This document shows positions 1 through 8,920 of a stretch of 22,684 nt of DNA, in pieces. The number at the start of each line of letters is the position of its first letter. Position 1 is the stretch's first letter. Source of the DNA: Phytophthora quininea (taxonomy: Eukaryota > Oomycota > Peronosporomycetes > Peronosporales > Peronosporaceae); NCBI GenBank assembly GCA_011947345.1, contig JAAVTG010000311.1, positions 1 to 22,684 on the forward strand, written 5' to 3'. The notes under the pieces are model-generated. The model ran no database searches, was not told where the DNA came from, and saw nothing but the letters and a program-made list of their open reading frames with translations. The translations under genes were made by a program, and so were the position numbers.

Positions 1-5
1 GACAT
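1..5 (-). CDS. 5' end of a third membrane-protein gene copy (partial, off window)
   Basis: Only the start codon (complement of 3-5) and the next two bases are inside the window. The call rests on the upstream sequence at 6-60, which matches the region just before the start codons at 5275 and 10737, including the conserved block ending in GCAGCACGAAG. Whether the body of the gene is intact cannot be seen. Confidence 0.6.
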
Positions 6-46
6 TCCACTTCGTGCTGCCCCAGTCGTAAAACGGCGGCAGAAAA
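6..46 (-). promoter_or_regulatory. Conserved promoter-proximal block, gene copy 3
   Basis: The complement reads as a block TTTCTGCCGCCG followed by TTTTACGACTGGGGCAGCAC and GAAG just ahead of the ATG. The same block lies immediately 5' of the ATG in copies 1 and 2 with few substitutions. Conservation in three copies, up to the start codon, suggests core promoter or 5' UTR function, but recent duplication alone could also explain it. Confidence 0.5.
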
Positions 47-124
47 TAGCGCATCAAACGGAATGATTGATTTGGAAATGGCGAGGAAATGATGAACCGT
101 ACTACGTATTAGCAATGACAGCTG

Positions 125-1659
125 CTACTCTGTTTTACTACCGAAACTACCTGGTCCATTTGGTATTGAACATGCAAGCTGCAATGAAAGGAATCGAATC
201 TCATCGGCTTACTGGGCGAAACACTAGTTTGTTTTTGCTCCTTCTCGTAATTGCTGAATATTTTCTCGCTATGGTTTCGTGAGCTGGCCCAAATGCAGTT
301 CCACCAAGATGTTAGCGCTCCTGGGCATGGAAAAATGCAACGTCCTCACCAATTTTTTACGGCCATCCAAATTCCCACTGCCCGCTTTGCTCAAGAGTCC
401 ATGCGACCACCATTTGCCGCATATTAGTCGTGGCCCTACAGAAAGAACCACATGCATGCTGTAAGTCGAACAGGGGTGCTTAAACTACAGACTTTAACCC
501 CTCACCGAGGTTCGTCAGAAACCTCTGTGTCGCCCCAGGGATTTATCCACCGTTGGTCTTGCTCTAGAAAAAATGAACTGCTTCGTAGAATCGACAGCAT
601 TTTCACACTTCTGTTCCTTCTGGCCGGGGTTGTAATACCTTTGAGGCTGGACTTGCGCGGTCTCACCTACATCGGACTAGGCAACAATGTCAACCCGGAT
701 TGGCAGTCACAGACCCAAGCGCTCGCCACTTCCTCGGTGCTGAATGGTTTAACACTTCGGGCCGATCACTCGTGTGAAGCAGGAATTGCTGTGTCTGGCG
801 AAAGACGGTTTGACGGCCGCGAGTTCTACCGAAACATGGACGAATTGAGTTCAGGCGAGGGGTTCCACGAACCACTTGGCGATTGCGATGGAGCTTGCAG
901 CCGTACAGCGCAAACTGTTTGCAATCGAGCAAAAGTTTCCATGTAATCGGCAACAACAGCCTGCGTCCCCGTCCCAATCTCTGGATTCTGGTCAATACTC
1001 ACCGAGTTCAAGACCCAGTCCCGAACGGGTCCCAGCTGACAAAGACTTGCGCTTGTCGCTCCCGCTTGATTTCCTGCACTAGCAGCACGAGTGCTGCCGG
1101 TGCTAGCAGTCGGAATCAGACTGCTTCGTGGCGTGCTGGGCCTCTTAGTCAGATAACTCACGGCTCGGCCGACCGTGACAGGCCTCGTCACGTGCGTGCT
1201 TCGCACCGCAATCGTCTGAGCGCTTTTTCGGCGGTGCGAATGCTCCGGCGGTGCGTTCGATGTTCGAGTGCAGCGGACGTAACAGCATTGCGCCGCTATT
1301 TGGTTCATCGCCTTGTCACGCCACCTGCGAGGCGGGCGAGATCAACTGCGAGTCGGCGAGGCACGATGGCACGGGCTCAAGCCTTGTGGATCGGAGCACA
1401 ACGCGATCTCGAGACGTGCGTCACCCCGCCTCAAGGGCTCCTCCTCGCGACCCCGCCTCCCACGTCGGAAATCAGCTCCAAACGCTGCGGCAATCAGCCG
1501 AACAATAGGCCCAGCCGCAGAGAGATCCGTTCATTCATGAAGTTTCGCAGTCGTGGCGACACCCAGCTCGCGACGGCCTTTCTTCGAGGCTTGAAACCCC
1601 AGCAAACAACACACCGCTTTTCGCTTCGTGGCTGCTGCGCCCGAGTATTATAGATCGCG
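125..1659. other. Gene-poor stretch, no supported gene
   Basis: About 1.5 kb in which no reading frame on either strand gives a recognisable protein. The longest open frames (452-946 and 883-1653 on +, 826-1308 on -) are Arg/Ser-rich or compositionally odd and overlap each other antisense, as expected of chance ORFs in GC-rich DNA. A hydrophobic stretch near 595-660 in the + frame could be the remnant of a membrane-protein gene, but nothing around it supports that. The last few hundred bases probably hold the promoter and 5' UTR of the gene starting at 1660; an in-frame stop at 1651-1653 limits that gene upstream. Confidence 0.5.
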
Positions 1660-3726
1660 ATGGTGCTCTCCTCGACGCTGCAGCTCCGCATCCTCGGGAA
1701 CCACTCGCTGGACAAGATGCTGTCCGATGACAACAACGACAGTCCTAAGCTGCATCGCGACGGGGCCTGGTCGGGCGTCAAGCAAGAAGGACTTACCAGC
1801 ACCGCCTTCCTGGAAGACGGTCACGACCAGTCTCAAGCCTCGCCACCCGTTGCTTCGTCGTATCTGCAGCAAGATGTCATCAAAGGGTTTCGGAGCGGGA
1901 GTGGGACGCGGTGCAGACGAGTTCGAGCGCCGGCACCACCGACAGCGGAGCAGCAAGCAGCACTCCCGTCGGGTCGGATTGGAACGCGCTCTCCTCCAAC
2001 TCTTTCGACGAGACGTACCTCGAATGCGCCTACACAGAGAGCAGCAGCGGCATGACGTCGGCAACCTCCTCTCTCCCTGCTATCCACCACTTTGACGAGC
2101 CGATCTCCAAGCACGTAGCTGCAGACGAAAGCCACGAAGCACCACTCTTCTCGTCGTCGTCCCAGGAGGGAACGGGCTGGTTCTTGAGCGGAAAGACCGC
2201 AGCGTCGACAGGAAACAGCTTCGCATTGCCAGCAATGGAGGGGCTCACCCTACACAACCAGACGTCAAGTGGTGCGATGCTGGAGAGCAGCCCCGCATTT
2301 TGTGCCAGCCCCTGTACGCCAAACTTCAAGCCGGGTACGGCGAGCGTCCACGCCGATAAACGATCGGGCGAGATGACGTCTTGTCCGATGCCCTGCTCGG
2401 TGGACGCGCCGTCGCCTGTTCAAATGGAGACGTTTGCCCCGTGCGTGCCGTACGCTCTTGAGCCGACAGAGCTTCTTTTCGAGGACATGAGCTCGTGGAC
2501 AGGAGCGTCGGTGGAGTCGTACGAGCACCACGTTCAACCCATGTGCAATCCGTCGACGACACAGACTGGTGCACCGAGCGGCGGGTTCTTCTACTTCGAT
2601 AACGCGAGCGCCAGCGTCATGCCGCCTGGATCCCACGACTATGCGGCTTCATACCAGCAAACTCCTTCGTACCAACACCCCTCTTACGTGTCAAGTGGGG
2701 CAGCGAGTTATCGAACTACTACAAGTCAAGACTCGACTGCACGTACCGAGTGGATGGCACCTAGCACCGCCCATTCGTATTTCCCGCCGGCCATTAAGAT
2801 GACACCAGTAGCAACGAGCTTCCTCAGTCACAGCAGCAGCAACCACAGTTTCAGCTCATCGTCAGGATCGCATTCGAATCAACAGGATGCAGCGCCCAGA
2901 CGAGTGCTGCGTTCATCCACGCTAAGCCAACGAGCTCCCAGAGCGCTGTACCAATCCACGGGGTCTTGTCCAAGCTGACGCCTCCGATCGACAAGGCTGC
3001 ACCGCTTCCTGCTTCCAGTTCATTACCCGGTGGCGACTCGGCAAAGATCCTGATGCTGACTGCGCTCAACGATTGCTACTGGAAGAACGGACGCAAGAAC
3101 TTGCAGTGCTTCCCTTCGTGCCCCGAACACCACGACTTTTACTCTATGAAGATGAACAACCGCAAGCACTCGAGTGTCGGCGTGTGTCGAGGCCCCGTCT
3201 ACTGCCACTTCTTCACCTCTGCGTCGAAACTGAAGGCCGACAACGGGACTCTCAAGGGCCTCTCCGAGTTGTTTGTGCTGGGCAGATTCGAGCGCGTGCC
3301 GCAGCAGGAGACGACGAATTTGATGGAGGAATTGCACGCCCCGCCGTCGTTCGACAGCGCTGCAGCCTTCGAACAGTTCCGCTACAATTGCTTCCAGGCT
3401 GTGGAGATGGAGGAGCGACGCGTGACGCTCTCGGGAACCAGCACAACGAGGAAAAGGCCGACGAGACCAACTTGGATCCGGACGCGACGGTACGCAGCAC
3501 GTGGTTCTTCTTGCCGGACGTGTGGAAGGTGCAGCCGATGCTCAAGAAGAAGCGCAAGGCCACGCGCTCGGCGCCGGCGCAGACGTTCCCGTTCTGCTTC
3601 CGGGTGCTGGTCTACTGTCGTAGCGAAGGCGGGTACGCCTGCATTGCGGACACGGCCTCGAGTTTCTTCGAGCTCTACAGCACGCGCACCGTGGACCGCG
3701 TCAAGCGTAGGCTCGTAGCATGTTGA
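1660..3726 (+). CDS. Unrecognised Ser-rich protein with Cys/His-rich C-terminal domain (three one-base breaks)
   Basis: I do not recognise a named family. The gene is read in four successive segments; the frame slips by one missing base near 1881-1887 (AAAGGG), 2895-2897 (CCC) and 3433-3435 (GGG). Allowing one base at each gives about 689 codons. The first ~430 residues are low-complexity, rich in Ser, Thr, Pro, Gln and Tyr, typical of a disordered regulatory region. The last ~240 residues look folded and conserved: a stretch beginning LMLTALNDCYWKNGRKNLQC, then FPSCPEHHDFYSMKMNNRKH, a Cys motif VCRGPVYC, a KKKRK basic patch that could act as a nuclear signal, and an aromatic C-terminus. A disordered tail plus compact basic domain fits a nuclear or DNA-binding regulator, but that is inference. 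No intron is needed. Confidence 0.6.
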
Positions 3727-3812
3727 TGCGTTCGACCTAGTTTTGAGACTAGATTTTGGTCAGTTAATAAGTGAACGTGAACCGACGCGAAGAATATCTT
3801 TACCTGTCAAAT

Positions 3813-4163
3813 ATGGGACCACCCGACAAGGCTGCGGGCGAGGATGGCGCTGCGACGGATGCGCCGCAGGGCGGCGTTGGGTCGGGGAAAGAGCCGAAAA
3901 TCTCCATCCTGCGACTGGAGCTGGGCACGGCCATGAAGGACGAGGCCGTGGCGCACTTGATCCAGATCCTGCAGACGACCCCCATGGCCATCGAGAAGGA
4001 CATCGCAACCGACATGAAGAAGTACTTTGATCAAAAGTACGGCCAGACCTGGCACTGCATCGTGGGCAAGGGCTTCGGCTGCTCCATCGCGTACGACACT
4101 CAGTACCTGCTCTTCTTCAAGGCCGACCAGCAGTACGTTCTGCTCTTCAAGTCCACCGAGTGA
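3813..4163 (+). CDS. Dynein light chain, LC8 type
   Basis: Encodes 116 residues. The C-terminal ~85 match the LC8/DYNLL family: an IEKDIATDMKKYFDQKYG helix, then the family signature TWHCIVGKGFG, and a final strand ending VLLFKS. LC8 dimers bind the dynein intermediate chain and many other partners through a beta-strand groove, in cytoplasmic and axonemal dyneins. The N-terminal ~30 residues (Gly, Ala and Asp-rich) extend beyond the usual 89-residue LC8 and are probably disordered. I chose the ATG at 3813; an in-frame ATG at 3771 would add 14 residues (NVNRREEYLYLSN) that look like 5' UTR. It lies 86 bp after the previous gene on the same strand and converges on the COQ7-like gene, with a 114-bp gap. 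Intact, single exon. Confidence 0.92.
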   Translation: MGPPDKAAGEDGAATDAPQGGVGSGKEPKISILRLELGTAMKDEAVAHLIQILQTTPMAIEKDIATDMKKYFDQKYGQTWHCIVGKGFGCSIAYDTQYLLFFKADQQYVLLFKSTE

Positions 4164-4277
4164 GTCTGCAATCAAGTTAGACAGAAACAGAGACATCGTC
4201 CTTTTGCATTGAGGAGTTTTACTCTCGTTCCCAGTCGTTCAGTCTGCATTCAATTGAGGTTGGCAAGTCTGTTGACC

Positions 4278-5133
4278 TTAAACAGCTCTGGTGACTTGAA
4301 TCAAAACCTTGAGCGAGGCCTTAGCGAACGTCGTCACCACATCGGGAGCGGCCGCGTTCGGATCCAACGCATCGGGAGTGTGATTGTCCACAAACTTCAG
4401 CTCTTCGTCTCGCGCCACTTTGAACAACTAAAAGCACACAAATCAACACCACAACACAACACCAAACACTTCTCGGCTGCTCACCTCCTTCAGCTCACCC
4501 AGTTCAGGCTTGTGGGCATAGATCTCGCGGATCTGGTCGTTGTAGTAGTCGCTCACAGCCATCTTGACGCCAGTCACGTACGACGTGCTGATGTGGTCCC
4601 CCATGGCGCTCAATACGCCACCTAAAAGCTACTAGTCAGCTTTGAATGAAAGCCGATCGTCATTGCCACCACTGTATCACTCACCGACGACAGCGCTACT
4701 GAGTTCCACCGCTGAAATCATCAGACTCGGACGGAAGCGGAAGTCTTGTGTGCGGACGCTGTCCTCGATCCTCTTGACTGCCTTGTGCTCAACGTCTTGC
4801 AGCTCTCGGGCTTCTCCAGATGCGCAGGAGAGTACGTCCTCACGACCCTTGTAGCTGCTGTCACCTGCAGTTTTACTTAACAGAATCAGTATTTCATCGA
4901 GTTTAGATTTTACAAACGCTGTTTTCAACAACCTTGGCGTCCAGCATGGAGGCGCTGGCGACTTGCATGGCGTGGCCACCACGTAGCATCTCGCTAACCT
5001 CTGCGTCCTGCGGCTGCGGGTGTCTGGGCACGTCTCCGCAGCTCTGCTGCAGCCAGTTGGGGCGCGCGTAGGCCGACGACAAGCGCACGCCACCGATCCG
5101 CACGCTGCGCAGCGCCCTCGTCTTGAGCACCAT
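4278..5133 (-). CDS. COQ7-like protein (demethoxyubiquinone hydroxylase family), four exons
   Basis: Exons on the minus strand: 5133-4933, 4864-4685, 4621-4485, 4427-4278. Introns 2 and 3 (4684-4622 GTGAGT/TAG, 4484-4428 GTGAGC/TAG) splice cleanly. Intron 1 (4932-4865) joins one base out of phase, so a base is probably missing in exon 1; with it the protein is 222 residues. COQ7 hydroxylates demethoxyubiquinone in the mitochondrial inner membrane. The match is clearest in the C-terminal half: a segment ending DYYNDQIREIY, then KVARDEELKFVDNH and a closing amphipathic helix. The N-terminus (MVLKTRALRSVRIGG) is basic and amphipathic like a mitochondrial presequence. Positions where I expect diiron ligands look substituted (see findings). 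It is divergent from the membrane-gene copy at 5275, 141 bp away. Confidence 0.75.
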
Positions 5134-5229
5134 TATTCGTACTTAAGTTGGTATTGCTATCGTATTCTTTGCCAGCATTTTTCAACTCGAAGTAGCCATG
5201 CACGACGTATTTCGTTTGATTTTGCAGTT

Positions 5230-5274
5230 GCTGTTTTCTGCCGTCGTTTTACGACTGGAGCAGCACGAAGCAGA
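5230..5274 (+). promoter_or_regulatory. Conserved promoter-proximal block, gene copy 1
   Basis: TTTTCTGCCGTCG followed by TTTTACGACTGGAGCAGCAC runs up to the ATG at 5275. The same block precedes copy 2 and, inverted, copy 3 at the window start. It sits in the 141-bp space shared with the divergent COQ7-like gene. Left of 5230 the sequence is no longer shared with the other copies. Confidence 0.5.
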
Positions 5275-7050
5275 ATGTCAGCGACCCAGGTGCACCCGTT
5301 GGTCCGCCAGGCAAGTGCGTCGACCAAGTGAGCGAGTTACCTTCGGAGAGCGTTTTCGCAGCTTGATCACAAATGGAGCGACATCCAGGTCGGAAGGCAG
5401 GAAAGTACTCGATCGAACGCCTCGAAAGTCTGCAGCTCTACTGCCAAACGACGTCCACAATCCGCGTATTTCTAGTGTGTTTTCTCACCCCAGCGCCGGC
5501 CTTGCTGGTCAGCGTGCTTTTAGAATGTCTACCTTTGCGTCCTCCATCGGACGGGTGGAGAGCAAATTGGGTTTTGTGGATCCGTCTCAGTACAATGGTT
5601 TTCATACTGAACACCAGTGGAACTTCCATGTTGAGCCAAATTGTGCCAGCGCTGCTCCTAACGACGAAGAAAATTGTACTGATCGCAGCGGGCACGACCG
5701 CTGGTTTCACGGGATTTTTATCGCGCTGGCGAGTACGATTGGGTTTCCGGTGCCGTTCATGTTTCAGCTCGGATTCTTTCCAAATACGATTTTCATTGTG
5801 ATGATGTTGGTCCTCGTGTTGGGAAAGGAACCGTTTACGCGTCACTCACCGTGTCGACAACGCTTGAACATCTTCCACGACTTTTTAGCTGCTAACGGGT
5901 TGGTGATTGCCATGTTTCCCATCCTGAAAGTTCTCTACGATCACGTTCCAGCGAGATACCAAGGACCTGCTACGTTATTACTCGTGATGTGGAAATTCGC
6001 AGCGAAAAAGTTCATGGTGCGCTCAACGAGGCAGTTAGAGGACTACATGCCGCAGATGGTGGCCTTTATTGTGGATTTCTTCAGCTCGCTTTTCGTGTCC
6101 GTGTGCATGTACAGCTCATCTTCCGCCAGTGTATCAGCGTTGGTCATAGCTGTCGACGTGCTGCAATCTGGTCTGGAGTTTCGAGAGGTCCGTATGAATG
6201 CTAAATCACTGTACGCTTTGGTGCAAAACTCGAGACATCACGGTGTGAACGATGAAGTTGATAAGCAAGCAGACCAAATGGTCTTGTTAGATTTTCTTCT
6301 CGCCATTACTAGAAACCCGAAAACATATCCAACAGGGGGCCTGCCAGACGTTCGACTCTGGGCTTGTCTACCTCATCATCTTCCTCAAGAGCGAGTGGAA
6401 TCCTTGAAATCTGTCGAAAAGCTCAACTCGCAACACCATGCTCCAATCATAACCGACTGTCCTCCCGAACAGAAGCGTCTACCTCAACGCGCAGACGTTA
6501 TGCCACTTGGGGACCCAATGCAACCCAATCGGAATAATGCTTCCAACAGCTCGACCCGGTCAATACGCGGCGCTGACAATTTGGTGACTCAAGGACTACA
6601 GACATTATTTCACTGCGAGTACCTTGGTCTCGTCGAATACGTCGAATGCGCTATCCCGCTCATGTATGTGGTGTACAAGTCCGTACTACACGTGCTTCCA
6701 AACGCAGTATACTACCCAGGAGGCGCAGGAAGTTGGAACATTGTTGCAGTGGGAAACATTTTGCTCTATTCTTTGCTTGAAGTCGGCACTTTTGTGGCGT
6801 TCAACAAGCTACTGCAGCGCAAGTTCGCTTTCTCCCCGTTGTACCAGGTTGCCTTTGTTCTGGAGAACCAATTTGTGTGGGTCCAGGCGGCATTGTTTTG
6901 TGCGTGCTTTGGTGTGCTGTCATACGAGCTCGAACATTTTGGTACGTCGTGCTTTCTGAACGTTATCACTTCTTCAGTGCTGATTGAGATGCTCTTTTGT
7001 TTCTAGGTGCGGACTTTACTCTTCGCTTCCAGTGGCTACAGCATAAATAA
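5275..7050 (+). pseudogene. Polytopic membrane protein, family copy 1 (nonsense codon plus two frame breaks)
   Basis: Starts MSATQVHPLVRQ. An in-frame TGA follows the 18th codon, where copy 2 has AGA. One base is missing near 5388-5402 relative to copy 2, and a further base seems missing in the T run 5715-5719. Exon 1 ends at 6941, intron 6942-7006 is 65 bp (GTACGT...TTCTAG, phase 1), and exon 2 (7007-7050) encodes GADFTLRFQWLQHK then TAA. Repaired length would be about 570 codons. Several hydrophobic segments are visible (after TTSTIRVFLV, around FIALASTIGFPVPFM, IFIVMMLVLVLG, VAFIVDFFSSLFVSV, near the C-terminus), so it is multi-pass. The family is repeated in this window and looks oomycete-specific; I do not know its function. 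From the T run to the end the frame is open, unlike copy 2. Confidence 0.75.
6942..7006 (+). other. Spliceosomal intron in membrane-protein copy 1
   Basis: 65 bp with a GTACGT donor and a TTTCTAG acceptor. Splicing joins EHF to GADFTLRF in phase 1, giving a sensible aromatic C-terminus. The same 65-bp intron is at 12403-12467 in copy 2, so the duplication copied genomic DNA and not a retrotransposed cDNA. Confidence 0.8.
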
Positions 7051-7313
7051 TCTCCATCGTATCGACGGCAGACCATGGTGCAGGCTACTGCGTACCAGGT
7101 ATGAGAAGCCTTGGACTGATTCCAGTATCTTGTGCGCTGACCAAACGTTTGAAGACAACAGCATTCACACGAGTAAATTATCCAATCTTGCTAGTCTTCA
7201 GGTGGTTGCGGAGATCGGTTCTGAAAATTCACACAACACAGAGCAACACCATCATCTCAGCTGTCATTGCTAGTACGTAGTACGGTTCATCATTTCCTCG
7301 CCATTTCCAAATC
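7051..7313. other. Spacer 3' of copy 1, including left part of copy 2's upstream region
   Basis: 7051-7257 shows no gene and is not shared with the flank of copy 2 except for a short ACACGAGTAAATTA match. 7258-7313 is the distal upstream region of the next gene copy, matched in inverted orientation at 69-124. Before the Crypton inserted, this sequence continued straight into 10669, leaving about 0.34 kb between the stop codon of copy 1 and the start of copy 2. Confidence 0.6.
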
Positions 7314-7320
7314 AATCATT
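7314..7320 (+). repeat. Left Crypton junction repeat AATCATT
   Basis: The heptamer follows sequence that continues, in the inverted copy at the window start, directly into CCGTTTGATGCGC. Here it is followed instead by Crypton sequence (CTCCAGATTT). It is identical to the heptamer at 10662-10668. Confidence 0.85.
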
Positions 7321-7364
7321 CTCCAGATTTTGTAGGACAGCAGGTTGCTACCTACTTCATAGTG

Positions 7365-7381
7365 CAGGACAGGATGTCCTG
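7365..7381. repeat. Subterminal inverted repeat of the Crypton
   Basis: Perfect 7-bp arms CAGGACA and TGTCCTG around GGA, 45 bp inside the left junction. The continuation TGTCCTGAATTTTCC resembles two motifs near the right end (TGTCCTGA at 10629-10636; TCCTGAAAATTCC at 10642-10654). Such repeats near both ends are candidates for recombinase binding sites. A role is inference. Confidence 0.5.
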
Positions 7382-7961
7382 AATTTTCCAAATCGAAATC
7401 GCTCGAGCTGATGTCGGCATACAAAAGCTAGTATTATTGGTGGGTGTTACAAAAACCGAATCTTTTGTGCTTTTGCAGGACAACTCGTCCGCGGCATAAA
7501 TCGGCTCACTTCGTAAGATGGGAGCACACACCAAGACAGCCTGGCCGAGTTACGGCGACAGGCAGAACAGATTCGTGATAATACCGTTTGCCCAAGTTCT
7601 CGAGCCGCTTACGTCAATTCCTATTGTCGCTTCATCTCGTGGGTTCATCAAAACCATCGTCATTCGATACCAGACTCATTTGCAGAAAGAGTGGGCAACG
7701 CGGAAGGGCTCTCCGAGAAACAGCTTCGACGTTGTGTAAAGCCACTTCTCACCAGAAACCATGATGATCCTTCGCTTGATTTCGACCATATTGACGCAGA
7801 GGTATTTGAAACCTGGTTGCTCACCCTTCGAAAAGCTGACGGGTCAATGCTAAGCTACTCCGCTCTCAATACCCACCGTGCTGGATTTTTCAACATCTAT
7901 AGGGACTACGGGCGTCAAATGAGGCCTGTCATGGAGAAGGAATTGAAGCAATTCTTTAAGG

Positions 7962-7965
7962 GATT
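7962..7965 (+). repeat. Target-site duplication GATT, left of solo LTR
   Basis: GATT sits directly before the TGTGG end of the LTR and recurs at 8917-8920 directly after CCACA. Joining the flanks through a single GATT gives the codons for FFKGLKRQ, in frame on both sides. Confidence 0.85.
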
Positions 7966-8916
7966 TGTGGAGAAACGACCCAGAAAGATGTTGATTGAAG
8001 AGTCGCGACAGGTCAGCGGGCGCTGGACTTATGGCGCAATCTTTGGGATATGGCTTCAGCGAGGCCATCACTCACGGGTCTTCAGTTGTACCATCATTCA
8101 TTGATGTACCTAATTCCGACTTGGCCAAACCCCGTTCCGACTTGGCCATGTACCCATTTCTCAACTTGGCCATGATGCCAGTGGGTAATCGGCTGAGGCA
8201 CATAATCTAAGCCAAGGTTGATGTGAAACGTCGCAGGCTAGCCAGTGCAGGGACTTCGACACAGTCTTTCAAGGGCGGGGAGCGAAAGGGCAAGAATCAA
8301 GTGGCGCACAAGGTTTGCAAAGGATGGTGCGGAAAGTAGTGGCAGGCACCTAGCCTAACAAACAAACAGAGAGCCGAATTTGCTTCGAAGTGCACAAGTG
8401 ACCAAGACCGCGAGGAACGGAAGTACATTGGCCCGTCCTCCAGCGCCTACTTGTCTTCGACACGAACCTGGGTACGGGAAGTATATTGGTCCACCCAGCG
8501 GAAGTGCTGCATTCGTCCCTCAACCTCAAGATCCCACTAAAGGAAGTGGCTGCTCGCGAGAGCAAGGAACAAAGGACCCCACAAAGGACAAGCGCCGCAA
8601 GGCACCCAAGGGACCGGACGACACTACCCGGCCCGCTGACCCCGACCTCGATACACTCGGCCGTGGCCAGCAACCTTCTCCCGACAGCAGACCGAAGCAT
8701 ACCCGTGCTGCTGTCACCACAGGGCCTCGCGTCCTCCAAGGACAGTTCCGTCTTCACCGCACCTCCTCGAGTCAACGGAAGAGCGTTACCCGCCCACCGA
8801 CGGGTACACAAGGTGAGAATGCGTTCAGCACACACGGCAGATCGGAGTACCCCTCCGTAGTCGGCAGTCTGGGCACCGTGCGCTAGAGGGATTTCGGTAG
8901 ATCCCGCTACGCCACA
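7966..8916. mobile_element. Solo LTR inside the Crypton recombinase gene
   Basis: 951 bp with TGTGG at the left end, CCACA at the right end, and a 4-bp duplication GATT on each side. It contains no gag-pol reading frame, so it is best explained as a solo LTR left by recombination between the two LTRs of a retrotransposon. Open frames inside (for example 8350-8886) are Pro, Arg and Thr-rich and look fortuitous. A short imperfect direct repeat with CGACTTGGCCA lies at about 8114-8179. Its orientation cannot be decided without a full-length relative. It could instead be a short non-autonomous element, but the ends argue for an LTR. Confidence 0.8.
8114..8179. repeat. Imperfect tandem repeat within the solo LTR
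   Basis: Three spaced copies of a (C/A)GACTTGGCCA-like core: TTCCGACTTGGCCAAA, TTCCGACTTGGCCATG and TCAACTTGGCCATG. Short repeats of this kind are common in the U3 enhancer part of LTRs, which would place U3 towards the left and suggest plus orientation, weakly. Confidence 0.5.
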
Positions 8917-8920
8917 GATT
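8917..8920 (+). repeat. Target-site duplication GATT, right of solo LTR
   Basis: Follows CCACA directly and matches 7962-7965. The recombinase frame resumes here with the codons for LKRQLTTTQARGEG and runs without a stop into GKGPLSFELYEF. Confidence 0.85.

Larger units (their letters stand above)
1..124 (-). repeat. Inverted copy of membrane-gene upstream region (empty Crypton site)
   Basis: Read on the minus strand, this segment matches 7258-7320 joined directly to 10669-10735, with only scattered differences. Its left end carries the complement of an ATG at 3-5, so a third copy of the membrane-protein gene seen at 5275 and 10737 starts here and runs off the window on the minus strand. The segment has one AATCATT heptamer (62-68, as its complement) where the other locus has two flanking a Crypton, so it preserves the pre-insertion target. 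Similarity stops near 124. Confidence 0.85.
5230..7043 (+). repeat. Long direct repeat, left copy (membrane-protein gene)
   Basis: About 1.8 kb that recurs at 10680-12504 with very few differences: scattered substitutions, some one-base indels and an extra ~11 bases just ahead of the ATG in the right copy. Homology starts at the conserved promoter block and ends a few bases before the stop codon, after which the 3' flanks diverge. A short match (ACACGAGTAAATTA, near 7171 and 12620) suggests traces of a once-shared 3' flank. Confidence 0.92.

Noticed and set aside
883..1653. 256-codon plus-strand open frame
   Set aside because: Arg/Ser/Thr-rich with antisense and overlapping alternatives; no motif, no plausible splice sites, and it ends just before the real gene at 1660.
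5198..5274. Using the ATG at 5198 as the start of membrane-protein copy 1
   Set aside because: This ATG lies before the conserved promoter block in a frame that does not join the conserved N-terminus; copy 2 starts at MSATQ, corresponding to 5275 here.
7279..7293. Match TACGGTTCATCAT between 7280 and 13161
   Set aside because: 13 bases only; at 13161 they are the LSM8 exon 1/intron 1 border and the flanks do not match, so coincidence is likely.
8350..8886. Open frames inside the solo LTR on both strands
   Set aside because: Pro, Arg and Thr-rich, antisense to each other and confined to the LTR, without gag or pol motifs.
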